Shown here: in pieces, positions 1 to 7,546 of the stretch
How positions within the stretch are numbered: position 1 is the stretch's first letter
Layout: every line of letters begins with the position of its first letter
Source of the DNA: JAAYRQ01 sp035647235
GTDB taxonomy: Bacteria; Bacillota; Syntrophomonadia; Syntrophomonadales; Syntrophomonadaceae
Direction: 5' to 3'
Length of the DNA stretch: 23,923 bases
NCBI GenBank assembly: GCA_964514235.1
Contig: CAZEPV010000025.1
Location: 1-23,923, forward strand
Notes under the pieces: generated by a model
Told to the model about the DNA's origin: nothing
The model's database searches: none
The model's input: the letters and a program-made list of their open reading frames with translations, nothing else
Made by a program: the position numbers and the translations under genes

Positions 1-1990
1 TTCCGCCTACATAGTAAACATTAGAGTCTACTCTGAATTCGATTACGCCAGAGCCTTCAGCAGGAGTAGTACAATTAGCAATAGTTACTTCACCAACTGA
101 TTTTTCGCTATATTTAGTATTTTTCTCCCTATCCTCTTTTCCAGGCTCGCCTTTATATTGCTCTTTTTTGTCTGGTGCAATATAAAGAGTATCTAATGCA
201 GTACTACCACTATATTCGTCTTTATCTAGATTACCCTTAGCTGCCACAAACTTAGCTATTACTGGACCAGTTGGAGCATATCTGTAACCGGTAATGTATA
301 CATCGGATATGGTAATGGTACTTGCATCATTACTTTCCTTGTCGATAGTGATTACTAATTGCTTATCATTATTAATATCTACATCGTCAATTCTTAAGTC
401 ACCATCGGTAACTTTAACAGTCGGCTCTTTGTAGAACTCATAGCCGCCCGCTAGTTCGATTACGATGTCACGCTCTTGAATAGCTTCGGCAAGATTTTCC
501 TTAATTATAATGTCACCTGCTAATACGTTTTGTTCACCGATAATGATATTAGGAACTTTACTTACGGAAATGTCTACAGCTTTAACTACTTCAGCTACTT
601 TAACTGTACCTTCGACTCCTGCAGTACCGGTAACTCTAAGCTCTACATCCCCTTCAAAGCCAGGTTCTACATATACTTCGCCTTCTTCTACTAGAATCTT
701 AGCCGCAGTATCCTTTGAACCTAAGCGAACTTCAAATCTCGCTCTTTTATCAGTTGCATCACCTTTTAGTTCAATTGTACCTGAACCTTTTTCAAATGTT
801 AACTCAGGTGCTTTGTTCCATTTTACACCAGAAGGTAATTCAAAAACTATAGTTCTGCTTGTAATTAAGCTATCACCGAGAGCTTCTTCAATATAGAAGC
901 TGCCTAACTCTTGCTCGTCTTGACCAGCTATAAGCTCAGTTACTTCATTTTCTATTAAAGCAGTTTCATATTCACCAAATTTAGCTATTACTAAATCTTG
1001 TTTGGTTACTCCGTCAATATCACTACTGGAAATCTTAACCTTGATGTCACCTTTTTTAGCATCATCTTCGTCAATGTCAATAGCTAAGAATTGTCCATTA
1101 GCACCAATGTCAATACGGCCAGCTTGTGGTTTAGTGATTGGTTTTATTATATCTAGATATAAGATATCACCATCATCGTTTGTGCTTAGTTTAAAAGATG
1201 CATTTGCTTTAGCAGCAGCAGCAGCATCCTCATCAGTCATACCTTTTTTTATAAGTGCCGCTTTTAAAGCAGCTTCATTAGCTGTACTTGAAAATGCCCA
1301 ATTACCAGCTACGAACGCACCGTTAACGCTAGCATTAGTCCATTTGACTCCCGCAGGTAGTTCTAACTTAATTCTACCTTCTTCTAACGCACCAGGGCTC
1401 AATTCGCCGATGCTGATAGTATCAATTGGTCCACCGCCAGCGCCTAAACTCTTAACGGAAGTTACCATAGCTTGAGTAGCACCTTTGGATACTATGTTAG
1501 CAATAGTTACACTGCCGCCAGGTAGAACACTACCGCTTTGTTGAATAAACATTACATCTAAGTTACCAGAACCACTTTGTACTACTACCTGGTCAAATTT
1601 AATAGTAAACCTTGGATCACCATCTTTTAGTGCAGTGCCAGGAGAAACTAGTATGTCTACAGTACTTGTGTTTCTAACAAATGATTTTGCATAAATGTCG
1701 CCAATAACGCTGTCAATTGTAACAGAATCATCACCTTTTGTTAACTTAACACCAGAAGGCATCTTTAAAGTTACCCAGTTGTCAGCCTTATTTAAATAAT
1801 CTACATGATCAATTTCCACTACAATGCTGCCTAATGCCTGTGTCTTATTAGCATCAGTTTGAACGGTTACTACACCATACGCACTATAATCAACTATAGC
1901 TGCACTAGCTGTACCGAGTCCTGCGAACATAGTCATTAGCATGGCTAAGACTAGTATCATAGATAGTTTTCTATTTCTTGCTTTTAACAA
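1..1990 (-). CDS. S-layer-like secreted protein with CuAO_N-like domain, paralog 1 (3' end outside window)
   Basis: The frame is open from a TTG start at 1990 to the left edge, 663 codons without a stop. The start is set by an AAAGGAGG box 8 nt upstream and by identity with the paralog at 3906-6077, whose first residues (MLKARNRKLSMILVLAMLM) are the same. Residues 1-30 form a signal peptide ending TASA. The body has four tandem beta-rich units, each with a pattern like 'GSxxIEExL...LPSGVKW'. The last visible residues (FRVDSNVYYVGG) open the CuAO_N-like domain, so about 105 residues should lie outside the window. The core is about 46 residues longer than in paralog 2, partly through an Ala-rich stretch near residues 240-270. 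The role is probably an abundant cell-surface or S-layer protein. This is inferred from architecture; no SLH motif is seen. Confidence 0.85.
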   Translation of the reverse strand, partial: MLKARNRKLSMILVLAMLMTMFAGLGTASAAIVDYSAYGVVTVQTDANKTQALGSIVVEIDHVDYLNKADNWVTLKMPSGVKLTKGDDSVTIDSVIGDIYAKSFVRNTSTVDILVSPGTALKDGDPRFTIKFDQVVVQSGSGNLDVMFIQQSGSVLPGGSVTIANIVSKGATQAMVTSVKSLGAGGGPIDTISIGELSPGALEEGRIKLELPAGVKWTNASVNGAFVAGNWAFSSTANEAALKAALIKKGMTDEDAAAAAKANASFKLSTNDDGDILYLDIIKPITKPQAGRIDIGANGQFLAIDIDEDDAKKGDIKVKISSSDIDGVTKQDLVIAKFGEYETALIENEVTELIAGQDEQELGSFYIEEALGDSLITSRTIVFELPSGVKWNKAPELTFEKGSGTIELKGDATDKRARFEVRLGSKDTAAKILVEEGEVYVEPGFEGDVELRVTGTAGVEGTVKVAEVVKAVDISVSKVPNIIIGEQNVLAGDIIIKENLAEAIQERDIVIELAGGYEFYKEPTVKVTDGDLRIDDVDINNDKQLVITIDKESNDASTITISDVYITGYRYAPTGPVIAKFVAAKGNLDKDEYSGSTALDTLYIAPDKKEQYKGEPGKEDREKNTKYSEKSVGEVTIANCTTPAEGSGVIEFRVDSNVYYVGG

Positions 1991-2140
1991 AATTATTTCC
2001 TCCTTTTAATATATGTTTTATTAGGTAATCACGAGACTTTGGGTCTCATATTCTCTTAGGTAATCTTACAACTATAAGTTACCTATCTCCTCCCCTCCCT
2101 AGAACCATGGATAAGAATCCATGTGCTGCTTACTCTGACG
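1991..2140 (-). promoter_or_regulatory. Structured 5' leader of paralog 1
   Basis: Read on the minus strand, three stem-loops precede the ribosome binding site. One is CATGGAT/ATCCATG (2106-2123, loop of 4). A second is a bulged GGTAA-CTTA/TAAG-A-TTACC stem (2059-2083). The third is GAGAC/GTCTC (2033-2047). A 16-bp box at 2125-2140 matches a box upstream of the second paralog in 14 of 16 bases. Stable leaders are common on highly expressed surface-protein mRNAs; that role here is inference. No known riboswitch class was recognised. Confidence 0.4.
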
Positions 2141-2306
2141 AGCCTATAATAACTAAGTTTCGTTTTTTAAGAGAAAGAATATCGTGAAGTTCTTAGGTTA
2201 TTCGACATTAGAATGTGGTAGTTTTTGTTAATGATGGTGGTGGTGGGGTTGGATGGCGATTTTAATGAAGGGTCTTTTTCGACAAAATGGGGATCCGTTA
2301 TTTTTT

Positions 2307-2394
2307 GACACTGATTCACGCTGATTAACGCTGCAACTTTTAAAAATATAAAATGAAAAATAAAAAATCAGTGTAAATCAGTGCCTTCAGTGGC
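2307..2394. repeat. Imperfect inverted repeat with ~10-bp periodic CACTGATT units
   Basis: The left arm (2309-2326) carries tandem CTGATTCACG/CTGATTAACG units. The right arm (2366-2383) carries ATCAGTGTAA/ATCAGTGCCT units. The arms are complementary at 16 of 18 positions across a ~40-bp A/T-rich spacer. The outer right end (TTCAGTGGC) also matches, in inverted orientation, a copy at 13398-13449. It looks like a dispersed non-coding repeat. Function unknown. Confidence 0.6.
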
Positions 2395-2404
2395 AGAAAA
2401 AACC

Positions 2405-2430
2405 GTAGGGGAGATTTAAATCTCCCCTAC
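2405..2430 (-). terminator. Palindromic intrinsic terminator of the remnant
   Basis: This is a perfect 26-bp palindrome with half-site GTAGGGGAGATTT. On the minus strand it is followed by GGTTTTTTC. An identical palindrome follows the complete paralog at 3851-3876, so this is a duplicated gene end with its terminator. Confidence 0.75.
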
Positions 2431-2459
2431 ATTTATGGGTTTATTCTATTATTATTAAG

Positions 2460-2534
2460 TTATTGTTGTACTAAAACTGTTTGAGTTCCAGCATCCCAAC
2501 CAACTACTGCGCCAAATGCTTCTGCTACATAACG
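2460..2534 (-). pseudogene. 3' remnant of a third S-layer-like paralog
   Basis: The minus strand encodes the last 24 codons and the stop of the paralog family (RYVAEAFGAVVGWDAGTQTV, then LVQQ-stop). It is identical in protein to the end of the gene at 3906-6077, and the DNA differs by one synonymous base in the coding part. Homology stops abruptly at 2534, where a CAAACGCGGG repeat fragment begins. There is no start or upstream body. It is a truncated gene end left by duplication or deletion, or the 3' junction of an array once larger. Confidence 0.9.
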
Positions 2535-2548
2535 TCAAACGCGGGAGC
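2535..2548. repeat. Fragment of the CAAACG-type dispersed repeat
   Basis: TCAAACGCGGGAG matches the head of the repeats at 3242, 6434 and 20882. It lies exactly at the break of the gene remnant and ahead of the toxin-antitoxin promoter, so it marks a rearrangement junction. It is too short to say more. Confidence 0.5.
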
Positions 2549-2574
2549 TTGAAAGGCTGTAACAAGATTGTTGA

Positions 2575-2603
2575 TTGTTTCCATAGCATGAAAGGGGTAT
2601 AAT
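2575..2603 (+). promoter_or_regulatory. Promoter of the toxin-antitoxin operon
   Basis: A -35 box TTGTTT (2575-2580), a 17-bp spacer and a perfect TATAAT (2598-2603) lie 33 bp before the antitoxin ATG. This is a sigma-A-type match by eye. No obvious operator palindrome for the antitoxin was seen. Confidence 0.6.
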
Positions 2604-2636
2604 AAGATTAGAATATTACTACAAGGAGTTGATACC

Positions 2637-2927
2637 ATGCAGATTAAACCATCCGCAAGCATCAGACAGAACTATAATGAAATTGCGACTTTGTGCAAAA
2701 CCTCCGGAGAGCCTGTGTATCTTACCAAAAACGGCGAGGGTGATCTCGTGGTCATGGATATAGATACATTTACCCGTCGAGAAAAAATGCTCAAGCTGCG
2801 TGAAGAACTGTTAGCTGTTGAGGAAGATCGAATAGCTGGCCGTACCGGAGTAACACCGGATGAACTGGACAACTATTTAGAAAGCATTATAGATGAGGTG
2901 GAACATGGAAAAGAAGCCTCAATATAA
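2637..2927 (+). CDS. Phd/YefM-family antitoxin
   Basis: This 96-residue protein opens with MQIKPSASIRQNYNEIATLC and continues with 'EPVYLTKNGEGDLVVMDIDT'. That is the standard Phd/YefM fold: an N-terminal DNA-binding half with 'G(E)P(V)(Y)(L)TKNG', then a charged helical tail that binds the toxin. AAGGAG sits 9 nt before the ATG. The gene overlaps the toxin gene, the usual arrangement for a type II toxin-antitoxin operon with antitoxin first. By family knowledge it should neutralise the downstream toxin and repress its own promoter. It uses the plus strand, opposite to the surrounding surface-protein genes, which fits arrival as an accessory unit. Confidence 0.9.
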   Translation: MQIKPSASIRQNYNEIATLCKTSGEPVYLTKNGEGDLVVMDIDTFTRREKMLKLREELLAVEEDRIAGRTGVTPDELDNYLESIIDEVEHGKEASI

Positions 2928-3222
2928 GGTGATTGTTTCCGACCGTGCCCGTCAGATGCTGGCGGGTCATGTTCGTTTTCTGGCTCAGAAAAGCCCCACT
3001 GCTGCCCGCAGGACAAAAAATGAGTTAATGGATGCCATTCGTTCCCTTTCCACCATGCCAGAGCGATTTCCATTTCTCAACACAGAATTTATACCGCTGA
3101 ATAAATATCACAAGTTCTTCGTTGTGAAATGGTATTTGATTCTATATCAGATTAAGGATCAAACAGTATATGTTGATTATATTCTGGATTGCAGGCAAGA
3201 TTATGGTTGGCTGGTGAAATAA
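2905..3222 (+). CDS. ParE/RelE-family toxin of a type II TA system
   Basis: The protein is 105 residues from the ATG at 2905. I chose this start over the in-frame ATG at 2893 because GAGGTG lies just before it. The sequence (KKPQYKVIVSDRARQMLAGH, later 'FFVVKWYLILYQIKDQTVYV' and 'ILDCRQDYGW') has the ParE/RelE superfamily layout: an N-terminal beta strand, two helices, then the 'yRvlYqi.d..v.v..i.d.R.d' C-terminal sheet. It overlaps the antitoxin by 23 bp. Whether it poisons gyrase (ParE) or cuts mRNA on ribosomes (RelE/YoeB) cannot be told from sequence. It appears intact. Confidence 0.88.
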   Translation: MEKKPQYKVIVSDRARQMLAGHVRFLAQKSPTAARRTKNELMDAIRSLSTMPERFPFLNTEFIPLNKYHKFFVVKWYLILYQIKDQTVYVDYILDCRQDYGWLVK

Positions 3223-3241
3223 GGCTAATTTATACTAACAT

Positions 3242-3336
3242 CAAACGCGGGGACGTCAAACGCGGGGACGGACCTTCGTTTGATAGCGATTTCACAAATG
3301 CGGGGACGGACCTTCACTTGAAAGTAATTTCACAAA
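3242..3336. repeat. CAAACG-hairpin dispersed repeat, copy B
   Basis: A 15-nt head (CAAACGCGGGGACGT, 3242-3256) precedes a 26-nt unit (3257-3282) that begins CAAACG and ends CGTTTG, a 6-bp hairpin stem. 'TTTCACAAA' follows, then a degraded second unit to about 3336. The same head-plus-unit layout occurs at 6434 and 20882. No coding function; adjoining short frames are by-products. Confidence 0.75.
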
Positions 3337-3396
3337 CTCCGTGGGATAGGAGGGCCTTTCATCTGTCTTTTTGCTTAGTAAAGGGCATGGGGGCAG

Positions 3397-3419
3397 AAAA
3401 AAATGGGCAATCCGCCCAC
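3397..3419 (-). terminator. Terminator of the decayed Rpn gene
   Basis: TGGGC/GCCCA stem with 5-nt loop. On the minus strand it is followed by seven T. It is homologous to the terminator at 6634-6662 behind the intact gene. Confidence 0.65.
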
Positions 3420-3434
3420 GATTATAACCACGAT

Positions 3435-3836
3435 TTAGTTTATTATACTTTTTCTTATTTCCTTTATTTCCTCTATAGTAAGTTTTGTGTATCTTGCTAT
3501 TAATTTCATATCAACATTATCCCTAATCAATTCCTCCGCCATTTCCCGTACCTTATTAAGCTCGCCTTTTTCTATTCCCCTTTCTATTTCTATTAATTCG
3601 TCTACCTTGCGTTTGGGTAGTTTAGGCAATTCTAAATAATGAATTTCTAGGTCGTCTAGTAGTTCTATGTGTTCAGTTTTTTCTAGTATTTTAAAGGTGG
3701 TATGTAGTCTTTGGCTTTCTTTTATTTCTGTATAGCTTAGTATGTTGATTGTTATGGTTTTTTAAGGTTTTCGTAGGTTTCCCCTCCGTTTTTACTGTTT
3801 TTCCTTATTTATATTTTAACATTATTTTTGGATTTT
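3435..3836 (-). pseudogene. Decayed Rpn-type PD-(D/E)XK nuclease/transposase gene
   Basis: Aligned by eye with the intact gene at 6674-7546, this copy has lost two blocks. The first is the start region to about codon 108, with the junction at the short shared TTTC near 3780. The second is about 70 codons between 'VDEL' and 'RGIEKGE', leaving the fused sequence VDELIEIERGIEKGEL. A run of six T at about 3757-3762, against seven in the intact copy, also shifts the frame. The remaining C-terminal 64 codons (3435-3629) stay open. The upstream non-coding segment and downstream terminator are retained. The nuclease motifs are gone, so it is surely non-functional as a nuclease. Confidence 0.88.
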
Positions 3837-3850
3837 GAAACTAAAAAAAT

Positions 3851-3876
3851 GTAGGGGAGATTTAAATCTCCCCTAC
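3851..3876 (-). terminator. Palindromic intrinsic terminator of paralog 2
   Basis: Perfect palindrome with half-site GTAGGGGAGATTT, 29 bp past the stop codon, followed on the minus strand by ATTTTTTTAG. Identical to 2405-2430. Confidence 0.85.
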
Positions 3877-3905
3877 GGTTATGGGTTTATTCTATTATTA
3901 TTAAG

Positions 3906-6077
3906 TTATTGTTGTACTAAAACTGTTTGAGTTCCAGCATCCCAACCAACTACTGCGCCAAATGCTTCTGCTACATAGCGAGCAGGTAGCATAGTTCTTT
4001 CGTTAGCAATTTCAGGAGCTACGTCAGCGGTCATAGCTTCACCGTTTACAGTGTAGCTTTCGCTTCCGATGGTGAATACTACTATATCGTCGCCTTTGGT
4101 TAAGGTTACGGTACGAGCAGCATCATCCCAAACAACTTCTGCACCTAACATTTCAGCTACATAACGCATTGGAACATAACTTCTATCACCTTTGATGTAA
4201 GGAGCTACATCCATAACTTTAGCTGCTCCGCCTACATAATAGATGTTAGAGCCGATTCTGAATTCAGCAACTCCAGCACCTTCAGCAGGAGTTATGCAAT
4301 TAGCGATAGTTACTTCGCCAATAGTTTTTTCACTGAATTTTATGTCTTTACCAGTCTTGCCTGGTGCACCATATAGACTGTCTAGTGCAGTACTACCATA
4401 GTGGGTGTTTCCTATTTCGTCATTGCCTTTTGCTGCAACGAATTTCGCCACAACTGGTCCAGTTGGAGCATATCTGTAGCCAGTTACGTATACGTCAGAG
4501 ATAGTAATAGTACTTGCGTCATTACTTTCTTTGTCGATTGTAATTATTAATTGTTTGTCAGAGTTAACATCAACACTATCAATTCTTAGGTCACCATCTG
4601 TTACTTTAACAGTAGGCTTTTTGTAGAATTCATAGCCACCAGCTAATTCTAGTACGATGTCACCTTCTTGGATAGCTTCGGCAACATTTTCTTTGATAAC
4701 GATGTCGCCAGCTGCTACATTTTGTTCACCAATAATTATATTAGGAACTGCGCTTGCTGATACATCTACTGCTTTAACTACTTCAGATACTTTAACTGTT
4801 CCGTTTACACCAGCATTGCCAGTAACTTCAAGTTCTACGTCACCTTCGAAGTTAGGCTCTACATATACTTCGCCCTTTTCAAACAACACTTTCGCTGCAC
4901 CTGGGTTATCTAGATTTTTCACAGTATATCTTACTTTGCTGCTTGATACTGATTCATCTTTTACCTCAAATGCACCTTTTTCAACTTTTAATTCTGGTTT
5001 TTCAGTCCATTTAACACCGGAAGGTAATGAAAGTGTTATGGTTCTGCCAGCAACTAAGCTTTTACCAAGAGATTCTTCAATGTAAAAACTACCTAGTTCT
5101 TGTCCTGTTTTACCAGCAGTAAGTTCAGTAACTTCGTTTTCAGCTAATGTAACATCAAAGTCACCATATTTCGCTACTACTAAATCTTGTTTAGTTACTC
5201 CAGCAAAATCCTTACTAGAAACTTTAACTTTAATTTCGCCTTTTTTAGCGTCATCTTCGTCAATGTCAATTTCCAAACCACCAATATCAAGTCTACCAGC
5301 TTTACCATTGCCATCTATAGCACCATTCACTTTAACTAGCAATATTGAGCTGTCATCACCAATTTCGGTAGAGACGGTTGCTGAAAGATCAGAATCAAAG
5401 GCCCATGCCCCTTGCACACCGCCTTTTTTATCCCATTCTACACCAGCAGGGAGTTCTAATTTAATTGTGCCCTCTCCATCAAATACACCAGGGCTTAGTT
5501 CAGCAATACTAATAGTATCAATTGCCCCTATGCCTTCACCTAGGCTTTTTACGGAAGATACCATTGCTTGAGTAGCACCCTTGGATACTATATTAGCTAT
5601 TGTTACAGTACCACCAGGTAGAATACTACCACTTTGGGGTAGGAAAGTAACATCTAGGTTACCCGAACCACTTTGAACTTTTACATCTTCGAAATAAATA
5701 GTGAATTTTCCTTTGGTACCATCATCAGCAGTTCTTTGAACTTTAATATCTACAGTACTTGAGTTTACAACGTCTGCATCAGCGGTTATACTTCCACTAA
5801 GACCTCTAATACCAACATCAGCATCTGCTAAACTAACGCCAGCAGGCATTTTCATTGTAACCCAGTTTTCATAGGCTCCTAAATATACTACATCATCAAT
5901 TTCCACTAAAATACTTCCTAAGGTTTTATCAGAAGTCGTTCCAGTGTTCACTGTTGTAACTCCATATGCGCTATAGTCAACTATAGCTGCACTTGCAGTG
6001 CCCAGACCAGCGAACATGGTCATTAGCATAGCTAGAACTAATATCATAGATAGTTTTCTATTTCTTGCTTTTAACAA
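3906..6077 (-). CDS. S-layer-like secreted protein with CuAO_N-like domain, paralog 2
   Basis: The protein is 723 residues from a TTG start with AAAGGAGG 8 nt upstream. Residues 1-30 are a signal peptide (n-region KARNRK, hydrophobic core, TASA end). Four tandem beta-rich units follow, starting near residues 54, 187, 328 and 457, with recurring 'LPxGVxW'-type strands. The acidic composition is typical of surface proteins. Residues about 604-723 form a copper-amine-oxidase N-terminal-like domain made of two half-repeats (each 'DVAPxI...R...P.RYVAE.(L/F)GA.V.WD'). In Clostridia this domain is a wall or surface module and does not imply copper or amine oxidase activity. It probably forms or decorates the S-layer. 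It lies between two Rpn modules and has its own terminator. Exact role is inference. Confidence 0.88.
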   Translation of the reverse strand: MLKARNRKLSMILVLAMLMTMFAGLGTASAAIVDYSAYGVTTVNTGTTSDKTLGSILVEIDDVVYLGAYENWVTMKMPAGVSLADADVGIRGLSGSITADADVVNSSTVDIKVQRTADDGTKGKFTIYFEDVKVQSGSGNLDVTFLPQSGSILPGGTVTIANIVSKGATQAMVSSVKSLGEGIGAIDTISIAELSPGVFDGEGTIKLELPAGVEWDKKGGVQGAWAFDSDLSATVSTEIGDDSSILLVKVNGAIDGNGKAGRLDIGGLEIDIDEDDAKKGEIKVKVSSKDFAGVTKQDLVVAKYGDFDVTLAENEVTELTAGKTGQELGSFYIEESLGKSLVAGRTITLSLPSGVKWTEKPELKVEKGAFEVKDESVSSSKVRYTVKNLDNPGAAKVLFEKGEVYVEPNFEGDVELEVTGNAGVNGTVKVSEVVKAVDVSASAVPNIIIGEQNVAAGDIVIKENVAEAIQEGDIVLELAGGYEFYKKPTVKVTDGDLRIDSVDVNSDKQLIITIDKESNDASTITISDVYVTGYRYAPTGPVVAKFVAAKGNDEIGNTHYGSTALDSLYGAPGKTGKDIKFSEKTIGEVTIANCITPAEGAGVAEFRIGSNIYYVGGAAKVMDVAPYIKGDRSYVPMRYVAEMLGAEVVWDDAARTVTLTKGDDIVVFTIGSESYTVNGEAMTADVAPEIANERTMLPARYVAEAFGAVVGWDAGTQTVLVQQ

Positions 6078-6270
6078 TTATTTTTCCTCCTTTAATATCT
6101 TTTGTTTTAAATAGTAGGTCATCGATTAATTCTTAGAATTAAGCTCTTTGGGTTTCGATTTCCCCCTTTCATTTTTCGACAAATGTATTTTAGGTGCTCA
6201 GTAATGGCTATAATATGTATATGCCGCTACTCGCCATCACTATATTTTCATACGGCTGCTTATTATGACG
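6078..6270 (-). promoter_or_regulatory. 5' leader of paralog 2
   Basis: The leader holds a TTAATTC/GAATTAA stem at about 6125-6141, the word CCCAAAG also found in the other leader, and a 16-bp box at 6255-6270 (GCTGCTTATTATGACG on the plus strand) that matches 2125-2140 at 14 of 16 positions. No convincing -35/-10 pair was found. The conserved box may mark the promoter or a regulator site. Confidence 0.35.
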
Positions 6271-6433
6271 TGCAATTATTGTCATTTGTTCCCGTTGTTT
6301 TTATTTTTTTGTCGATATTTTGATTATTTTTTAGTTTTGAAGGGGGTTTTGGGAGGAAATAGGTGCTTGTGATTGGGGTGGAACGGAACGCTGGGGCGGA
6401 CATCTGCTTGATGCTGATTCGGCGGGGTTTTGG

Positions 6434-6617
6434 CAAACGTGGGGACGGCAAACGTGGGGACGGACCTTCGTTTGAAAATGGTTTCACAAACTTCGTGCGA
6501 TGTGAGGACCTTTCATCTGTCTTTTTGCTTAGGCAAACGTGGGGACGGACCTTCGTTTGAAAGTGATTTCACAAACTTCATGCGATGTGAGGACGTTTCA
6601 TCTGTCTTTTTGCTTAG
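6434..6617. repeat. CAAACG-hairpin dispersed repeat, copy C, tandem 85-bp duplication
   Basis: After a 15-nt head (6434-6448), two units of 85 bp (6449-6533 and 6534-6617) each start with CAAACGTGGGGACGG, contain the 26-nt CAAACG...CGTTTG hairpin, then 'TTTCACAAACTTC' and 'CATCTGTCTTTTTGCTTA'. The units differ at only a few bases, so the duplication is recent. Copy B at 3242 is the homologous, more degraded version. Short frames read across it are artefacts. Confidence 0.85.
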
Positions 6618-6633
6618 TGAAGGGCAAGGATAG

Positions 6634-6662
6634 ACAAAAAAAGTGGGCAATTCGCCCACTTT
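6634..6662 (-). terminator. Intrinsic terminator of the Rpn-type gene
   Basis: AAAGTGGGC/GCCCACTTT stem (9 bp, 5-nt loop), 12 bp past the stop codon, with a run of seven T on the minus strand. Confidence 0.85.
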
Positions 6663-6673
6663 AGCACTATGCT

Positions 6674-7546
6674 TTAGTTTGTTATACTTTTTCTTATTTC
6701 TTCAATTTCTTCTACACTAAGTCTAGTATATTTTGCAACTAACTTGGCGTCCATATTATCTTTAAGCAATGCTTTCGCCATTTCCCGTGCCTTTCTGAAC
6801 TCGCCCTTTTCTATGCCCCTATTCTCGGCGGATTTCATGGCGGAATTGTAGTCTAGTCTGGCTTTTTCTCGGGCGTTATATTTTTCCCGCATTATTTCGT
6901 CAGCGGATACTTCTTGTAAGCGATTGATGACTTTGCTCATGATTTCACTCCTTGCTTTTAGTTTTTCTAGCCTAGCTTCGCTTCCGACTTTGCTAGCTTC
7001 TTTTAGGAAGTCTAACCAGAGTTCTATGCCTGTTAATTCGTCTACCTTGCGTTTGGGTAGTTTAGGCAGTTCTAAATAGTGAATTTCTAGGTCGTCTAGT
7101 AGTTCTATGTGTTCAGTTTTTTCTAGTATTTTAAAGGTGGTATGTAGTCTCGGGCTTTCTTTTATTTCTGTATAGCCTAATATGTTGATTATTATGGTTT
7201 TTTTAAGGTTTTCGTAGGTTTCTCCTGAGGTTATGGTTTCGGCATAAGATTTTGACCAGTAATATAAGCTGCGTTTTCTATAGTTGTTTTCTTTTTTTAC
7301 TTGGATTTCTATATTTATTATTTCCCCATTATTAGTCTTGGCTTTTATGTCTAGTATGGATAGTTTATCTTCTTCAAATTCTTGATAGTTAAAGGGGTTT
7401 AGATAGGTTATGTCGGTTATTGGTTCTGGATTTTCATCTGCTAGGATGTCGTTTAGTAAGGCTATTAGCAATATTTTGCTAATGGGGTCTTCTTTGCCGA
7501 ATACCGCCTTAAATACTATGTCACTCATGGGATCTAGATTTTTCAT
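6674..7546 (-). CDS. Rpn-family PD-(D/E)XK nuclease / putative transposase
   Basis: The protein is 290 residues, the normal length for this family (PDDEXK_2/Rpn). It opens with MKNLDPMSDIVFKAVFG, the typical 'p.sD..FK.vFg' start. It has 'LSILDIKAK' and then 'INIEIQVKK', which supply the D and ExQ residues of the PD-(D/E)XK core, near residues 64 and 79. The C-terminal half is helical and ends with a segment conserved with the pseudogene at 3435 ('GIEKGEFRKAREMAK'). GGGAGGGG lies before the ATG. Rpn proteins of E. coli promote RecA-independent recombination. Here the gene is in a repeated module with a hairpin repeat. It appears intact. Confidence 0.85.
   Translation of the reverse strand: MKNLDPMSDIVFKAVFGKEDPISKILLIALLNDILADENPEPITDITYLNPFNYQEFEEDKLSILDIKAKTNNGEIINIEIQVKKENNYRKRSLYYWSKSYAETITSGETYENLKKTIIINILGYTEIKESPRLHTTFKILEKTEHIELLDDLEIHYLELPKLPKRKVDELTGIELWLDFLKEASKVGSEARLEKLKARSEIMSKVINRLQEVSADEIMREKYNAREKARLDYNSAMKSAENRGIEKGEFRKAREMAKALLKDNMDAKLVAKYTRLSVEEIEEIRKSITN

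Noticed and set aside
510..1475. Plus-strand open frames opposite the first surface-protein gene
   Set aside because: They are antisense shadows of a continuous minus-strand gene, Ser/Thr/Pro-rich by complement, with no ribosome binding site.
3189..3503. Plus-strand frame after the toxin
   Set aside because: It runs through the CAAACG repeat and the decayed Rpn gene and resembles no protein.
4657..5571. Plus-strand open frames opposite paralog 2
   Set aside because: Same shadow effect; similar frames appear opposite paralog 1 only because the genes are homologous.
3906..6077. Copper amine oxidase activity
   Set aside because: Only the N-terminal-like domain is present; it lacks the catalytic domain and is a common surface module in Clostridia.
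6449..6617. Possible CRISPR array
   Set aside because: Only two 85-bp units in direct contact, with no unique spacers and no cas genes.
6263..6633. Short frames on both strands around the tandem repeat
   Set aside because: Repeat-derived translations with no ribosome binding site.
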